Of a DNA stretch of 64,000 nucleotides, positions 49,358-60,391 are shown in pieces; position 1 is the stretch's first letter; each line of letters begins with the position of its first letter. A program made the translations under genes and the position numbers. Source of the stretch: Sycobia sp. Sy_11 (Eukaryota; Arthropoda; Insecta; Hymenoptera; Epichrysomallidae). The notes beneath the pieces were generated by a model. The model worked only from the letters and a program-made list of their open reading frames with translations, ran no database searches and had not been told where the DNA came from. Where the stretch lies: assembly GCA_018907035.1 (NCBI GenBank), contig JACCIC010000049.1, positions 1,390,001-1,454,000 of the forward strand, written 5' to 3'.

Positions 49358-49587
49358 AAAACACCTTGAAAAGCGAAACATGCAGCAAGTGAGCAGGAAT
49401 CATTGCCTTCTATCGATCTGTTGAGCTTTTTGAAACATTTATTTATAATTTGAAACTTTTTAAACGCGACAACAATCGTATTTCACCATTTAACCTAACT
49501 ACCGCGTCTAGCAATATTTTTTTTATATGATAGATCGAATTTCTTGGCGATTGAATAAGGTCTCTTTCGTTTGCTTGTATAAGCATG

Positions 49588-49597
<10 letters not shown>
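49358..49597. other. AT-rich spacer
   Basis: Nothing recognised apart from a T8 run near 49517. Confidence 0.5.

Positions 49598-49672
<75 letters not shown>
49598..49672. repeat. (AT)10-(GT)27 compound microsatellite
   Basis: An A9 run, AT units to 49618, then 27 pure GT units. Confidence 0.98.
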
Positions 49673-49674
<2 letters not shown>

Positions 49675-49884
49675 TCACGTATATTGAATGATTTATTTAT
49701 TTATCTGCAGGGAAAGAAAATCCGTATCAGCCCCATGTACGGCGGGCGCGAAAGCAGAGCAAATAACGAGCGCCGCTTCTCGATTTTCCCATGGACCCGT
49801 CTGCCGTCGTGTCGGTCCGTTCGTTCCCCCATCGGATGCGTGCGCTCAGCTGTGTCCCGCGGCATCGGGTATACATCGCACGCC

Positions 49885-49887
<3 letters not shown>
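49673..49887. other. GC-richer unique spacer
   Basis: Unique sequence; the long plus-strand frames crossing it are extensions of repeat translation. Confidence 0.45.

Positions 49888-49933
<46 letters not shown>
49888..49933. repeat. (AT)23 microsatellite
   Basis: Pure array. Confidence 0.97.
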
Positions 49934-49935
<2 letters not shown>

Positions 49936-49994
49936 GGACACAGATGCTTTGCCGCTCGCGGCCTTCTTCCGCGTGCGTTCGGCGCAAGGTGTAT

Positions 49995-50023
49995 ATACAT
50001 ACATACATACATACATATATACG

Positions 50024-50083
<60 letters not shown>

Positions 50084-50105
50084 TATGTATATGTATGTAT
50101 ATATT

Positions 50106-50139
<34 letters not shown>

Positions 50140-50152
50140 TGTATGTATGTAT
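49995..50152. repeat. compound quasi-palindrome of four repeats
   Basis: (ATAC)5 at 49996-50016, (CA)11 at 50024-50045, (TA)16 at 50045-50077, a broken TA/TGTA bridge, then (ATGT)10 at 50111-50152. The ATAC and ATGT arms are mutual reverse complements, so the whole block can fold back on itself. Confidence 0.95.
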
Positions 50153-51995
50153 GCATAAATAAAGCACTTCACTATAAAGCGGCGTCGTGCGACGGCGACT
50201 GCCTGTATACGACTACCTCGGACACGCCGGAGGGAGGGAGGTAGAGAGAGAGAGAGAGAGAGACCGAGCAGGATTCTATATGTATATGTATACATATGCG
50301 ATCTCCCGGGTATATATCTCGCCTTCTCTCCTCATCCCTTTCCGACCTTCTTTTCTAGTTTCTTTCCCCGCCCCCCTTCCTCTACCAATGTCCTACCTGG
50401 CTCGCCTAGCGCATCGCCTCTATCGTGGCAGCGTCTTTACGTAACCTTATTAAGGAGCCCGAGAGCGAGCTCGGCCATATCCCGTGGAGTTTTCTTTTAA
50501 ACATCAGGAGGAAAGCGCGTGTGGTGCAGGCGTCCCCGCGAGCCGGTCTCCTAATATATATATTTATATATATATATATATATATATGGTTACGTGAATG
50601 ACGACGGAAGAGCTTCTCGGCTGGCAGTGGATAAGGGAGATATGGAGAAGGAGAGAGAGAGAGAGAGAGAGAGAGATTTCTCGGAGCTCTGATCAGGCTC
50701 CGAGTCGTCGTGTCTCCGTTTTGAAAAAGAGAAAGGAAAAAAAATGAGAGAAGATCTAATTGGAATGATCGAAGTTTGATAATTCCTTTAGAGGATAAGG
50801 CCGATTAAAAATAATGGATAAGTCTGACAAAAAGAAAATGAAAACGAGTTCTTTTCAGAGATACTTCATATTCTGATGTTTTGCGCGACGCGTCATTCTT
50901 CGCGTCATTCGCGAGTTTTTTTTTTCTTTCGATTACAAAACATTGTATTACCGATAACTCGCTTTTATACGGCGGTGCATGGACCGCTCTTCTTCTCTCA
51001 GTCGATTATTACTCTTTCGAACGAATACGAATCTCAGACTCGCCGTTCAAGCCCTTGAAGATCGTCGAAAACACAAAAAAAAACTCCGTCGATCGTACGT
51101 TCGAGCCTATCGAGTAGTCGGAAAGACGCTCGAAGATTCGGAACGTACGTAGCGCGCGAGACGATCGGAGCAATCGCGCGACGAGACCTGCGCATTCTAC
51201 ATTAGTTGCCGAGTGAAGAAATATTCTCTTTTTTTTTCGCACCGTTTACGGAGATCGACGTTGATGATTCTAGGACAGCTTGTACGTACACGTTATCGGC
51301 AAGATTCGTATGATCGAGCGATTCGAATTGTACGAGTGGCGTTAATACTGCTGGATCCGTGGACTGTATGCTGGAACGGCTCGAGCGTCCGATTTGCTCG
51401 GACAGCTCGCACGTGCGAACAGCACGAGAATCGGCGGCTCGAAATTTCAACTATAATTGTACACTTTCAATTCCTAGCCAAGTACGGAGCAGATTGGTCA
51501 GACCAAGTAGAATGGAAAATTTATCGAGAAGTTTACTTATTGTTTACGATTATTAAATTTGTGAAATTGCCAGTTGTCGTTACTGTTTGACGGATTTTTC
51601 GCGAACGGATTTTGTAAGAATCTAGAATAAAAATACAGAAAAGACATGCTTAACAGCGAAATCCAATGAATTAATATTTATATATAATCTTCATTTTTTA
51701 ATTTACATTTACGTAGTGTTCTTTCATTTCAATCGGTAATAAAGTATACGTTAGACTGGCCACTCAAGTTCAATGAACATAAATGTTTTTGCGAGAATTT
51801 CGTAGAAGAAAAACTTATAAAAGATATAGAAAGGAATCTCATATCGATATAGTTCGTATTCCTAATTTCGTTGGATCGTTTATTTACATATGTATTATAT
51901 AATTGCCGCATTTCGGGCAGAATACCTGTGCGTGCGTGGAAGAAACGCGAGATCGTGCGCAAAGAGGGTGGCGGCGCGCGTTCGAAACGAAGGGA

Positions 51996-51998
<3 letters not shown>
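50153..51998. other. mixed non-coding DNA
   Basis: Short GA arrays at 50241-50262 and 50651-50676, a hairpin ccgag-gctcgg near 50459-50475, and (TA)10 at 50568-50587. CpG-rich, repeat-free sequence at 50990-51430 where plus- and minus-strand frames overlap without coding character. No gene. Confidence 0.5.

Positions 51999-52041
<43 letters not shown>
51999..52041. repeat. (AT)21 microsatellite
   Basis: Pure; partner 144 bp downstream. Confidence 0.97.
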
Positions 52042-52042
<1 letters not shown>

Positions 52043-52183
52043 TTGCGCGTCAATTATGTTCCCCACTCGATTCTCTCCCTCGCGCAAACGTACAAACGTA
52101 CATATATATAGATATGTCTTTCTCTCGTACTCGATTTTATATAAGTATATACAAATGTGCGGTAGACACGACAGGCGCTATAC

Positions 52184-52185
<2 letters not shown>

Positions 52186-52229
<44 letters not shown>
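52186..52229. repeat. (TA)22 microsatellite
   Basis: Pure array followed by ACACG. Confidence 0.97.
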
Positions 52230-52231
<2 letters not shown>

Positions 52232-52454
52232 GCTCCTATATATAAAACCGTGATTAACGACGTACGCACGCACAAGCCCATTAGGCGTTAAAACGCGTTT
52301 AAAATTAAAACGCTCATTATGCCTTCTTCTCGTCTCACTCTCGCACTCTGTCTCTCTTTCTCTCTTTCTCTATCTCACTCGCGATTCCACACATGTATTT
52401 ATAACCTGTATATAATACGTTCGCACGGGAGCCGCGGCAGGTGCGTTCTCACGC

Positions 52455-52458
<4 letters not shown>

Positions 52459-52485
<27 letters not shown>

Positions 52486-52532
52486 TTCACAAACACAGAC
52501 TCACACACATATACAATCTCTTGTGTGAAAAG

Positions 52533-52573
<41 letters not shown>
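52459..52573. repeat. (CT)13 and (GA)17 in inverted arrangement
   Basis: CT units at about 52459-52486 and GA units at 52538-52573, separated by about 50 bases. The two arrays are reverse complements and could form a stem of 25 bp or more. Confidence 0.96.
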
Positions 52574-52579
<6 letters not shown>

Positions 52580-54139
52580 TTTAGAAGTAGTCCCTTTAGG
52601 AATTTTCGCGGAGCCCGGCGCCGCAACTGCCATGTTTCGGAATGCGGGGCGTTCGGATATACATACACATGAAATTATATGATTATACGTGTTTTGCTTA
52701 TGCGAACGTCTTATATTATACGCTGCCATTCTTTTTGGTCTTTTTTCTTCGGCTTGATTGTGTAACTTATGGATAGTATTTTAAATACATAACATGTATA
52801 TTGATCATGGAATTTGTCAGAGGATGGCCGAATAATTTTACAGTATATTAGAGATTTATTTATGAATATTAATTTATTTATTTAATAATTTATTTATTTA
52901 TATGCGATGGTTATCATACATTGTGAACTTCTTTTCACATTGAAAAAACACCTCTCACGACTTTTATTGATATTAAATAGTTTCTTCATCAGGATTTATG
53001 ATTTTTTAAAAGAAATAAAGTCATACTACGTTAATGTTTCTTTAAAACCTTCCTGTATTTTTACGTGAGAAAAACGCAGACTCTCACCCCCTCCTAGATA
53101 AAATAAAGTAAGAAAATGATTCATTCGTTCCTCATAAGCTCCCTAATTACGCAATTTAATTATGGCTCCTTAATGCATTATCCTTTCGTACGATGATTTT
53201 TGATTACAAAATATACATTTATAGTTAGTGTCCAGTTCGATACTATGCTCGAACCAGGAAAAATAGGGTAGAATTATTATGAGAAGAACGGAGATGATAA
53301 GAAAAGCGATATTATTTTATTTCAACACTTCCGGACGAGTGCATTCGTACGTCAAATCGCGCAATCGATCTTAAAAGAAGAAGAAAAAAAAACTAAAAGT
53401 CCAAGCATTCATTAGCTCAAAAAATATAAAGATCCAATCTAAGAGTCTTCAGTTAAAACGCATCAGTGTTAAAATTTTATGTCTCTTTGAGACTTTTCTC
53501 CTTCAAATCTTTTCCCCCGGTGTAAAAAAATAATATAATTTTACCGATCAATCAAGTGTTTTATTCCACCAGACTGTACATGAAGTCAAGATGGATTCAT
53601 GATGGAAAAAATCTTTCTAACGTCTTCTTTCAATCGTTACGCAACAAACATAATATAATTGTTAGACAGTGATTAATTAATAAAGTTAATAACGAACTTT
53701 TCATTTTGGAAATGACATATTGTACGATTATTAATCATGAATACTATGCAGATGTTCGCTCATCGAGCAATATTACGATAATTTGTATGATTTGTAATTT
53801 AGATTAACAATTTGCAGAAAGCATGAATAGGTATATATAGATATATATGTATGTTTGTATGTATCTATATAATGTTAATTCGGTATTCAGTAAAGTTCCA
53901 TAAATGTTAGATATTTATCGCTATTTATTACAGCAACGTAGATTTACTATATATCTAAGCATATCAATAAACTTGTCAAAAAAAGCATTTAAAATGTTAT
54001 ATAAAAAAACTTATTTTTTTTACAATGAATGAACATTATTTCTTAAAATTATAATCGACTTAAGACATATTTAAATCCACATGATACAAAACTATAATAG
54101 GAAATACATAGAAAAATCAAATGCATTGACCTTACCATT
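52574..54139. other. AT-rich non-coding DNA
   Basis: About 1.5 kb with no gene. A (TTTA)n patch at 52853-52903, and a run of homeodomain-type words (CTAATTACGC, TTTAATTATGG, CTTAATGCATTA) at 53142-53181. Confidence 0.55.
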
Positions 54140-54314
54140 AATCAATCGGTCAAATGGGCTCAAATTTCAGAATACTGTTGTCCAATACATTTACTTTGGT
54201 ATGGACACATTCCATGGTTTTTAAGCAAATGGAAGAAAAATTAATAATATAAAAGTATGAAAATTAATCAATAATTTAGTCTTTTCAAATTTGTGCCCAT
54301 TTGACCGATTGATT
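54140..54314. mobile_element. MITE-like element with 28-bp TIRs
   Basis: Terminal inverted repeats at 54140-54167 and 54287-54314 match at 27 of 28 positions (arm begins aatcaatcggtcaaatgggc). The element is 175 bp, AT-rich, with no coding capacity, which fits a non-autonomous DNA transposon. Inside, gtccaatac (54180-54188) can pair with gtatggac (54199-54206). No clean target duplication is visible; a CATT word lies next to or one base from each end. The family is not assigned. A conserved structured RNA or regulatory palindrome is the alternative. Confidence 0.65.
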
Positions 54315-55240
54315 TCATTGTAATCCTACGGTCAGAGCATCTTGATCAAGTTTGAACGTCCTTCCCGTTTCAGCTTCAAATCAAGAGAATTTCTATATGA
54401 CTCTAATCTCTCAGATTATAAGTAATAAAGTCGACCCATTACAGAACAGATAAGTTTTATGCACAAATTTCAAATACTCTGTTTTTATTTTGTATTTTAA
54501 AGCTGGCGTGTCCTTCTTAACAAATGCGCTTTGACTACGACGATACGGCCATAACACAATCCGTACGTTGGAGTACGATCCCGGAAAAGCTCGTGCAAGT
54601 TGCGCAATCACCGAGCGACTTGTACAAATAGATGCGCGCGCACACGTACATACACACCCACACGCGCGAACGCGCGCGCACACGCACTCACGCACACACA
54701 GGGCGGAAAAGGTAAACGGCAGCACAGACGGCATCCGTCGAGAAGCTTTTCTAAACGGGAAGAAGGGTGGGAGAGTAAGGCGAACACTTTCGTGGCCCTA
54801 AACGACGGGCGCGCGAGCGCCCGCTCTAATGAGGCGCTCTGCTCGCGCAATGGTTCGGCTAATTACGAGGCGGGCCCGCCGACGCTAGTCACGAGCCAGC
54901 CTCTCTCGTATGGTGGAGTCTCCTCTCCCCCTCCCTCCCCCTCCCCCCTCCCCGACCCCCATCCCGCCATTCCTCTCACCCGCCCGATGGAGAGGGTTTA
55001 GCGCGCCGCGGTTTAGCATTGGATACATGCTCGCGAATTCTCCGTCGTTTGCCCTCGGGCGGGGAAAAGCGAACGTTTAGAGCCGTAGCGGCGGGAGGGG
55101 TTGGGGGAGGGGGAGGCAGCCAAGAGCGCTCGGCTTCGCGGGAACGGTGAATTTTGAAGATAATTGATCGCGCCGGCTGTGAGGGAGATTCGTCGATGCT
55201 CGGAAGATCGAGAGATAAGCGTGAGAGGGGAGAGAGAGAT

Positions 55241-55242
<2 letters not shown>
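54315..55242. other. AT-rich passing into CpG-rich island
   Basis: A degenerate CA/CG alternating tract at 54632-54702, then GC-rich DNA to 55140 with a strong C-rich run (54927-54965) and G-rich runs (55092-55115). Frames over this block are P/S/R-rich artefacts. Confidence 0.5.

Positions 55243-55290
<48 letters not shown>
55243..55290. repeat. (GA)24 microsatellite
   Basis: Pure array, with degenerate GA from 55220. Confidence 0.97.
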
Positions 55291-55292
<2 letters not shown>

Positions 55293-56418
55293 TGAAAAAG
55301 AACGCGCATAGTTTCGATACCAATACAGTGGCGTTGATTTTTATTTTAAAACAGTTATTTTTCAACGATGACGAGGTGACTGCTGGATGTAGCTGCCGAG
55401 TTTAATGCGTGTAATGCGCAATTTGAATTGCGCCCGAGTCTTGCCGCAAGTGGCAAAAATTGATGGTAGATCAGTATACAATGTAAGTCCAATAAATTGT
55501 TCATACGGCAATAACCAGTGAACGGGAGTTGATCTGCAATAAGTTTAATGTTACGTTTAATGCGCCCAGGATGTATGAAGAAATTTAAAAAAATCACGGA
55601 ATTCTTACGAATGAAATCCCCTTCAATTATACAGATTGGCAAATTTATGACCCTGCCGTTTTATGGCGTTTCTTTTTCCTCTCGATAATACGAAAACAAT
55701 TACGAAAACTTAGCCGCGCGCTTCGGTCTACTTTATTTTCTTAATCTATGTCTACTCCGTATGTATATATGTAACGGTATTATTTGAAATTAAAGAATTT
55801 CTTAGGTAAGATGATAATAATTTTTCGAGTAAGCGCAGTCGATCAATGATTTATACTATGATATAATGAGTGATGTGCAATTACATTATTAAATGGCCAG
55901 CCTTTTCGTAGGCACTGCATACGAAACGGCAGCGCAGAGCGGAACAATTGTATACGAAGGTAGTGAAATTCCGAGTATGGTTGGACAAATAAAAGTGTCG
56001 ATTGTAATCTTGTGTAAGCATTTTTTTTCTTCACTTTTATAAGACGAACTCTATAGTGCGTCGATTTTCATTAGTATGTGGATTGAAATCGAAGGGGATA
56101 TTTTGTTTTATGTCGGATTTAAAGAATTTCACTTGAGCGATTGAATTGAATAGCAGCTCATTGAATCGATGATATTTTTACTAACGGATCAGTCGGCTTT
56201 CGAAGCGCCTTAGTGCATCGGTAATAGAAGACCGATTCTCCGCGATCTATATTACGTTATTTCATTTATTAATTATTTTCTTGCTGATTTTCTTGCTAAC
56301 TTATGCAAAATATATATTTATTTGTGTAAACTACAGAGGATCAAATCCAACATCCATAATCCTTGAGATCCATATTGAGCCCGAGGGAGGGAGTCTTTTG
56401 TGCATTTGCACTGATTCT

Positions 56419-56421
<3 letters not shown>
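55291..56421. other. AT-rich non-coding DNA
   Basis: No gene or repeat of note; small frames are chance openings. Confidence 0.55.

Positions 56422-56480
<59 letters not shown>
56422..56480. repeat. (TA)29 microsatellite
   Basis: Pure array at the edge of a CpG-rich block. Confidence 0.98.
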
Positions 56481-56481
<1 letters not shown>

Positions 56482-57201
56482 GCGTGCGTACATTACGAGC
56501 CTTTTCTTCCCTCCCCTCTCCCTCTATCTGCCTCGTTCGGGTGTCAGAACCCTAGCGTCGTTCGGTCCTGTTCTCCACGCGCCTGAGATTTTACGAATCT
56601 TCCGATGACACGCGACCTGTCGCGTCCAGCGCGACTCGCATGCGCTGGATCGGGCGCGTGTCCTTTCACCTTTACGGGGCGTCCCGCCGCGATTACCGGA
56701 CTATCCCACGCCTCTCGCGCTCGACCAGGGATTAACTTTATGCTTCAATTTTTAATTATTTGCCTGAGTTATTAACTTTGTAGTATTTGGGGGGGGGGGT
56801 GTGGAATCATCGTTGCTTATGATCTTGATTAATGTGACGACGTTGCGAAAACGATATTTTACGATTAGCACGGCGACAAACGGAAAATTCGAAAGAGTCC
56901 CGGTGATGACATTTCAGCAGTGCAGAAGTAATTAATTTGATTAACTTCTAAAACATTGAATGTGGCTTTTTTCAGTAGAAAATTACAGGATGATTATGCG
57001 AAGTAAGCGTTTCTTCAGAGAGGCGAAAAAATTACGACATCAATATAATCTTCTTTTCACATAAATAATTCATACCTTATTTTAGGATAAAAATTCGATG
57101 TTTTTTTCATTAAAATAGACTATTTCTACAAAAATTATATTTGACAACTATCCTAAAAGTAAGGCATTTTTTAGTTGTTGCGTTGATGCATTATTATGAT
57201 G

Positions 57202-57207
<6 letters not shown>
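56481..57207. other. CpG-rich then AT-rich DNA
   Basis: CpG-rich to about 56725; G11 run at 56789-56799. An imperfect inverted repeat (57075-57089 with 57149-57164) could be a degraded small element. No gene. Confidence 0.5.

Positions 57208-57256
<49 letters not shown>
57208..57256. repeat. (GA)24 microsatellite
   Basis: Pure array. Confidence 0.97.
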
Positions 57257-57259
<3 letters not shown>

Positions 57260-57459
57260 CAGAAGACACGGAATAATTATAAGTGAATAGCGTTATGTTT
57301 AACTTTCAGACGTTGGCACCAATATATAATATATATTTATGTATGTAAAAGTTCTCAAATCAAATTGACAAACGATCGCTGCTCGGATTTTCGTGTTAAG
57401 AGAGAAAGATAACAAGATTGAGATAATGAATAGATAATGGAGAAATGGATAGATAGAGA

Positions 57460-57490
57460 GGAGAGAGAGAGAGAGAGAGACAGAGAGACA

Positions 57491-57533
<43 letters not shown>

Positions 57534-57534
57534 G
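57460..57534. repeat. degenerate (GA)n microsatellite
   Basis: GA array with CAGAGAGACAGAGGG interruptions. The minus-strand S/L-rich frame here is its translation. Bases 57257-57459 before it are AT-rich without features. Confidence 0.95.
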
Positions 57535-57754
57535 AAAGGGGAGGAGAGAAGCCTCACGTCTCTGTGATTATACATTTGCGTAATCAGCGCATTTACCTTT
57601 CCTCCTTGTTGTTTAACAACGCGACTGCGCAACTTACGGAGGAGGAGGAGGAGAAGAGTATTAAAAGATTTAACCGACATCTTTCGGGTACTTCTACTAC
57701 ATCGTGAGTGCATATCACATCGAGATTTAACGCAACGGTATGGTTCGTGCAGTT

Positions 57755-57758
<4 letters not shown>

Positions 57759-57807
<49 letters not shown>
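57759..57807. repeat. (TA)24 microsatellite
   Basis: Pure array. Bases 57535-57758 before it are unique, with a (GGA)n patch at 57640-57653. Confidence 0.97.
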
Positions 57808-57809
<2 letters not shown>

Positions 57810-58112
57810 TGACGCACCTGTAATTCGCCCCGGAGCGTCGCGTGTATATATATGTATGAGTTATATTTTCAGCGCTTCTCTTTCCTCCATGCAGAACTAT
57901 GCGATTACCTAATAAGAATAACGATCGATACCACAGAATTTCCCGTAAAGCTACGGGGCGAATTATAGTTTCGCGTTATTTTATGAGCTAAGCTTTTGCG
58001 TGTATGTTATATTTGTGAAAAACAAACGAGTGAGAAGAATAATTATGTACGTGCTGTACTTGCTAAAGATTTAAAATTTTTGCGCATTATATATTATACA
58101 ACGAAATTATAC

Positions 58113-58115
<3 letters not shown>
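57808..58115. other. AT-rich spacer
   Basis: Nothing recognised. Confidence 0.5.

Positions 58116-58160
<45 letters not shown>
58116..58160. repeat. (TA)22 microsatellite
   Basis: Pure array followed by TTAAATATATATTT. Confidence 0.97.
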
Positions 58161-58163
<3 letters not shown>

Positions 58164-59160
58164 AATATATATTTGGAGACGTTATAATAAAATCGAAAAT
58201 GATTCCTGTCGGTGAAAAGGTACACTGACGATTTTTATTGTAATTGGCTCGGTTCATTATATCATACACCAATTAAATAATATACAAGAATCTTTCCACA
58301 CGTAAATTAATATTACTGTTCCTATGTCTATAACATTAATATCCGAACCAAAATTATTATGCAACTGTTTTTACAAAACGAATTCGATTACAGAATGCAA
58401 TTATATATATATATATATATTCCACGTAACTCAAAGAAAAACAAATTCTACACTTTCGATGAAAACTCGACCAAGAATCATTGTAAAAATAAGAGAGTAA
58501 AATATGGACGGTTTAATCAGATTAATGCTAGACAGAATGGCAAAAGGCAATACGACGTTCGGTAAAGATATTTTCTTGGTATCGAACAGTTTTGCTAATT
58601 AAAAGATCATCATCGTCTTGGCGCGAAGTGTATGCTGACGTAACTGACAGTCGCCATACCAAGAAAAGAATTTTCATCAATAATAACTTTCATATCTAAA
58701 TTATTATAAGAAACCAATGGCTTTTTCTCGTGCTTCATCCCCATCATCGCGAAAGGAGCTGGCTTTTATGTAATCGAGCCTCTCTTTTTCCGATTCGGTG
58801 GGTATACGCATCAATTGATACACGGGATCAGCAACGTTCCGCCGTATCTATATAGGATTAACCGATAGGCACGATAGGATTATAGCTGTTATCGTGTATA
58901 TTATAACAACAAGAGATTATTGTCCTTGTCCCGCAATCTGTATTCGTTATAAGATTTTCCCGTTTGGTCACGAGCAATTCGTTGCTCTTCTAAAAGACTT
59001 TTGTACGCAAAATACGTCTACTGGGCATGTATCTAAGATTTTTTTTCGAACATCAAGAAGTCGCGGTTGTGCCTGATATTCGTGGTGGATTCGCGTATTT
59101 GAACGTTGGATCGACAATTCGATCGTAAAAAAAAACCGTCTTCGCACAATAGTTAGATCT
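58161..59160. other. AT-rich DNA with an inverted repeat
   Basis: A perfect 12-bp inverted repeat (ttttcttggtat 58571-58582, ataccaagaaaa 58656-58667) brackets 73 bp and may be a trace of a second small element. No gene. Confidence 0.5.
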
Positions 59161-59490
59161 CTGTACAAGCGAAAACCAAACGATTGTTCCCGTCGATTTC
59201 TAACCGTGCATTGGACTTTCGGCTTCATAGCAGGTGAACGAAAACCACGGAAGGTCCACAAAAACCAATTTGAAGATGAATGAAGTTGCGACGACTATGT
59301 TTTGGCTTACGAAGGAAATTCTCTTTACTGACCATCTAATGAAGGGCAAAAACATCGTTCGCCGATATTATCTCAGAGTTACAACGGCAACTTACGAAGG
59401 ACGAGACGAAACATCAACGTACTCGCTTCTGGAAGCAATAAAAACTCGTTACGCCAAGCTGAGTTTCACCTGCCGTTTCGTTAGCCCTCG
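59161..59490 (+). pseudogene. decayed mariner-type transposase fragment
   Basis: Fragments of a mariner (Tc1/mariner DDD) transposase catalytic domain in two frames. Frame one gives YKRKPNDCSRRFLTV, then HWT and AGERKPRKVHKNQ, which aligns with the segment before and after the first catalytic Asp; the Asp-containing stretch itself is missing. Frame two (from 59276) gives VATTMFW, KEILFTDHLMKGKNI and RRYY, matching the family's V-A-S-V-F-W / G-I-L-F-I-D-Y-L / K-G-K-T-I / E-Y-Y block, then LLEAIKTRYAKLSF. A frameshift lies near 59270. Only part of a roughly 345-residue protein remains and no terminal repeats were found, so it is dead. Confidence 0.65.
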
Positions 59491-60353
59491 CTCGAGGTAA
59501 AGTCTATACGAATTCAAGTTTAAATTAGTTAATAACTCGTTAAATTCGCTCGCTTACTAAAAAAAAATTTTACGTACGCTCGCGTACACAAAAAAATTTG
59601 CTCGAAAATGAGGAGGAAAAAAAAAACGAAAACTTAAATTCCAGTTCCAGGAGGAAGTCATAGGTGTGTTGTAAATGAATATGTCGAGGAATTCGAATAA
59701 CTGAACTGTAAAATTGATAGAACCGGCCCGTGAGCCGGCACGGTTGCACGTGAAACGTATTGGTCTTGAGGGAGATATTAGCGGCGAGTGAAAAGGAAAA
59801 GAGAGAGAGAGAAAAAACAATGAAAGAGAGGGCAAAAAAAAAAAAATATTTTTCCCCGATCGATCCGGAAACTTTTATTCACCCCACCCCAACTGGTACG
59901 CATTATATGTAAGTGCCGATCTTTACGATCCGCGTAATATCCATATTTATTACTTATCGACTACGGGCCGCGCATGTCGAATTTCACGTGGTTGGTCGTC
60001 GGCCCGATTGCTCGGCGCGTATAATACGACGCTTGCTGCTACATAAGCGCCGGGTAATTCGCATATATATATATATATATATATATAATACATTTATAAT
60101 GCGCGCGTGAGCCGGGCGGCCGTCGTCCGCGTGCGTGTGTGCACGTGTATATATATATATATATACCGAAGCATTGGCGCGCTCGCTCGGGAGTTCAATG
60201 ACTCTTTCATGAGCTTCTCTCCCCCCTCCTCACGCGCCTCGCGTTCGCCGTCGACTGCCTCCCCGTCGCTCCTTTCTCCTTCGTCTTCCTCGTTCTTCGC
60301 GTTTTATAAGCGCGAGAGAGCGAGCTAGTGATCGAGCCAGCGCAGACGCTTCT
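59491..60353. other. mixed then GC-rich DNA
   Basis: An A12 run at about 59834-59846; (TA) runs at 60063-60087 and 60148-60165; CpG-rich from 60090. Minor frames are not convincing. Confidence 0.5.

Positions 60354-60387
<34 letters not shown>
60354..60387. repeat. (CT)17 microsatellite
   Basis: Pure, with a degenerate pyrimidine tail to 60410. Confidence 0.95.

Positions 60388-60391
<4 letters not shown>

Noticed and set aside
49621..50244. 207-codon plus-strand frame with VCVC, IYIY and YVCM runs
   Set aside because: Pure microsatellite translation.
51213..51590. 125-codon plus-strand frame
   Set aside because: A minus-strand frame overlaps it equally well; no motif.
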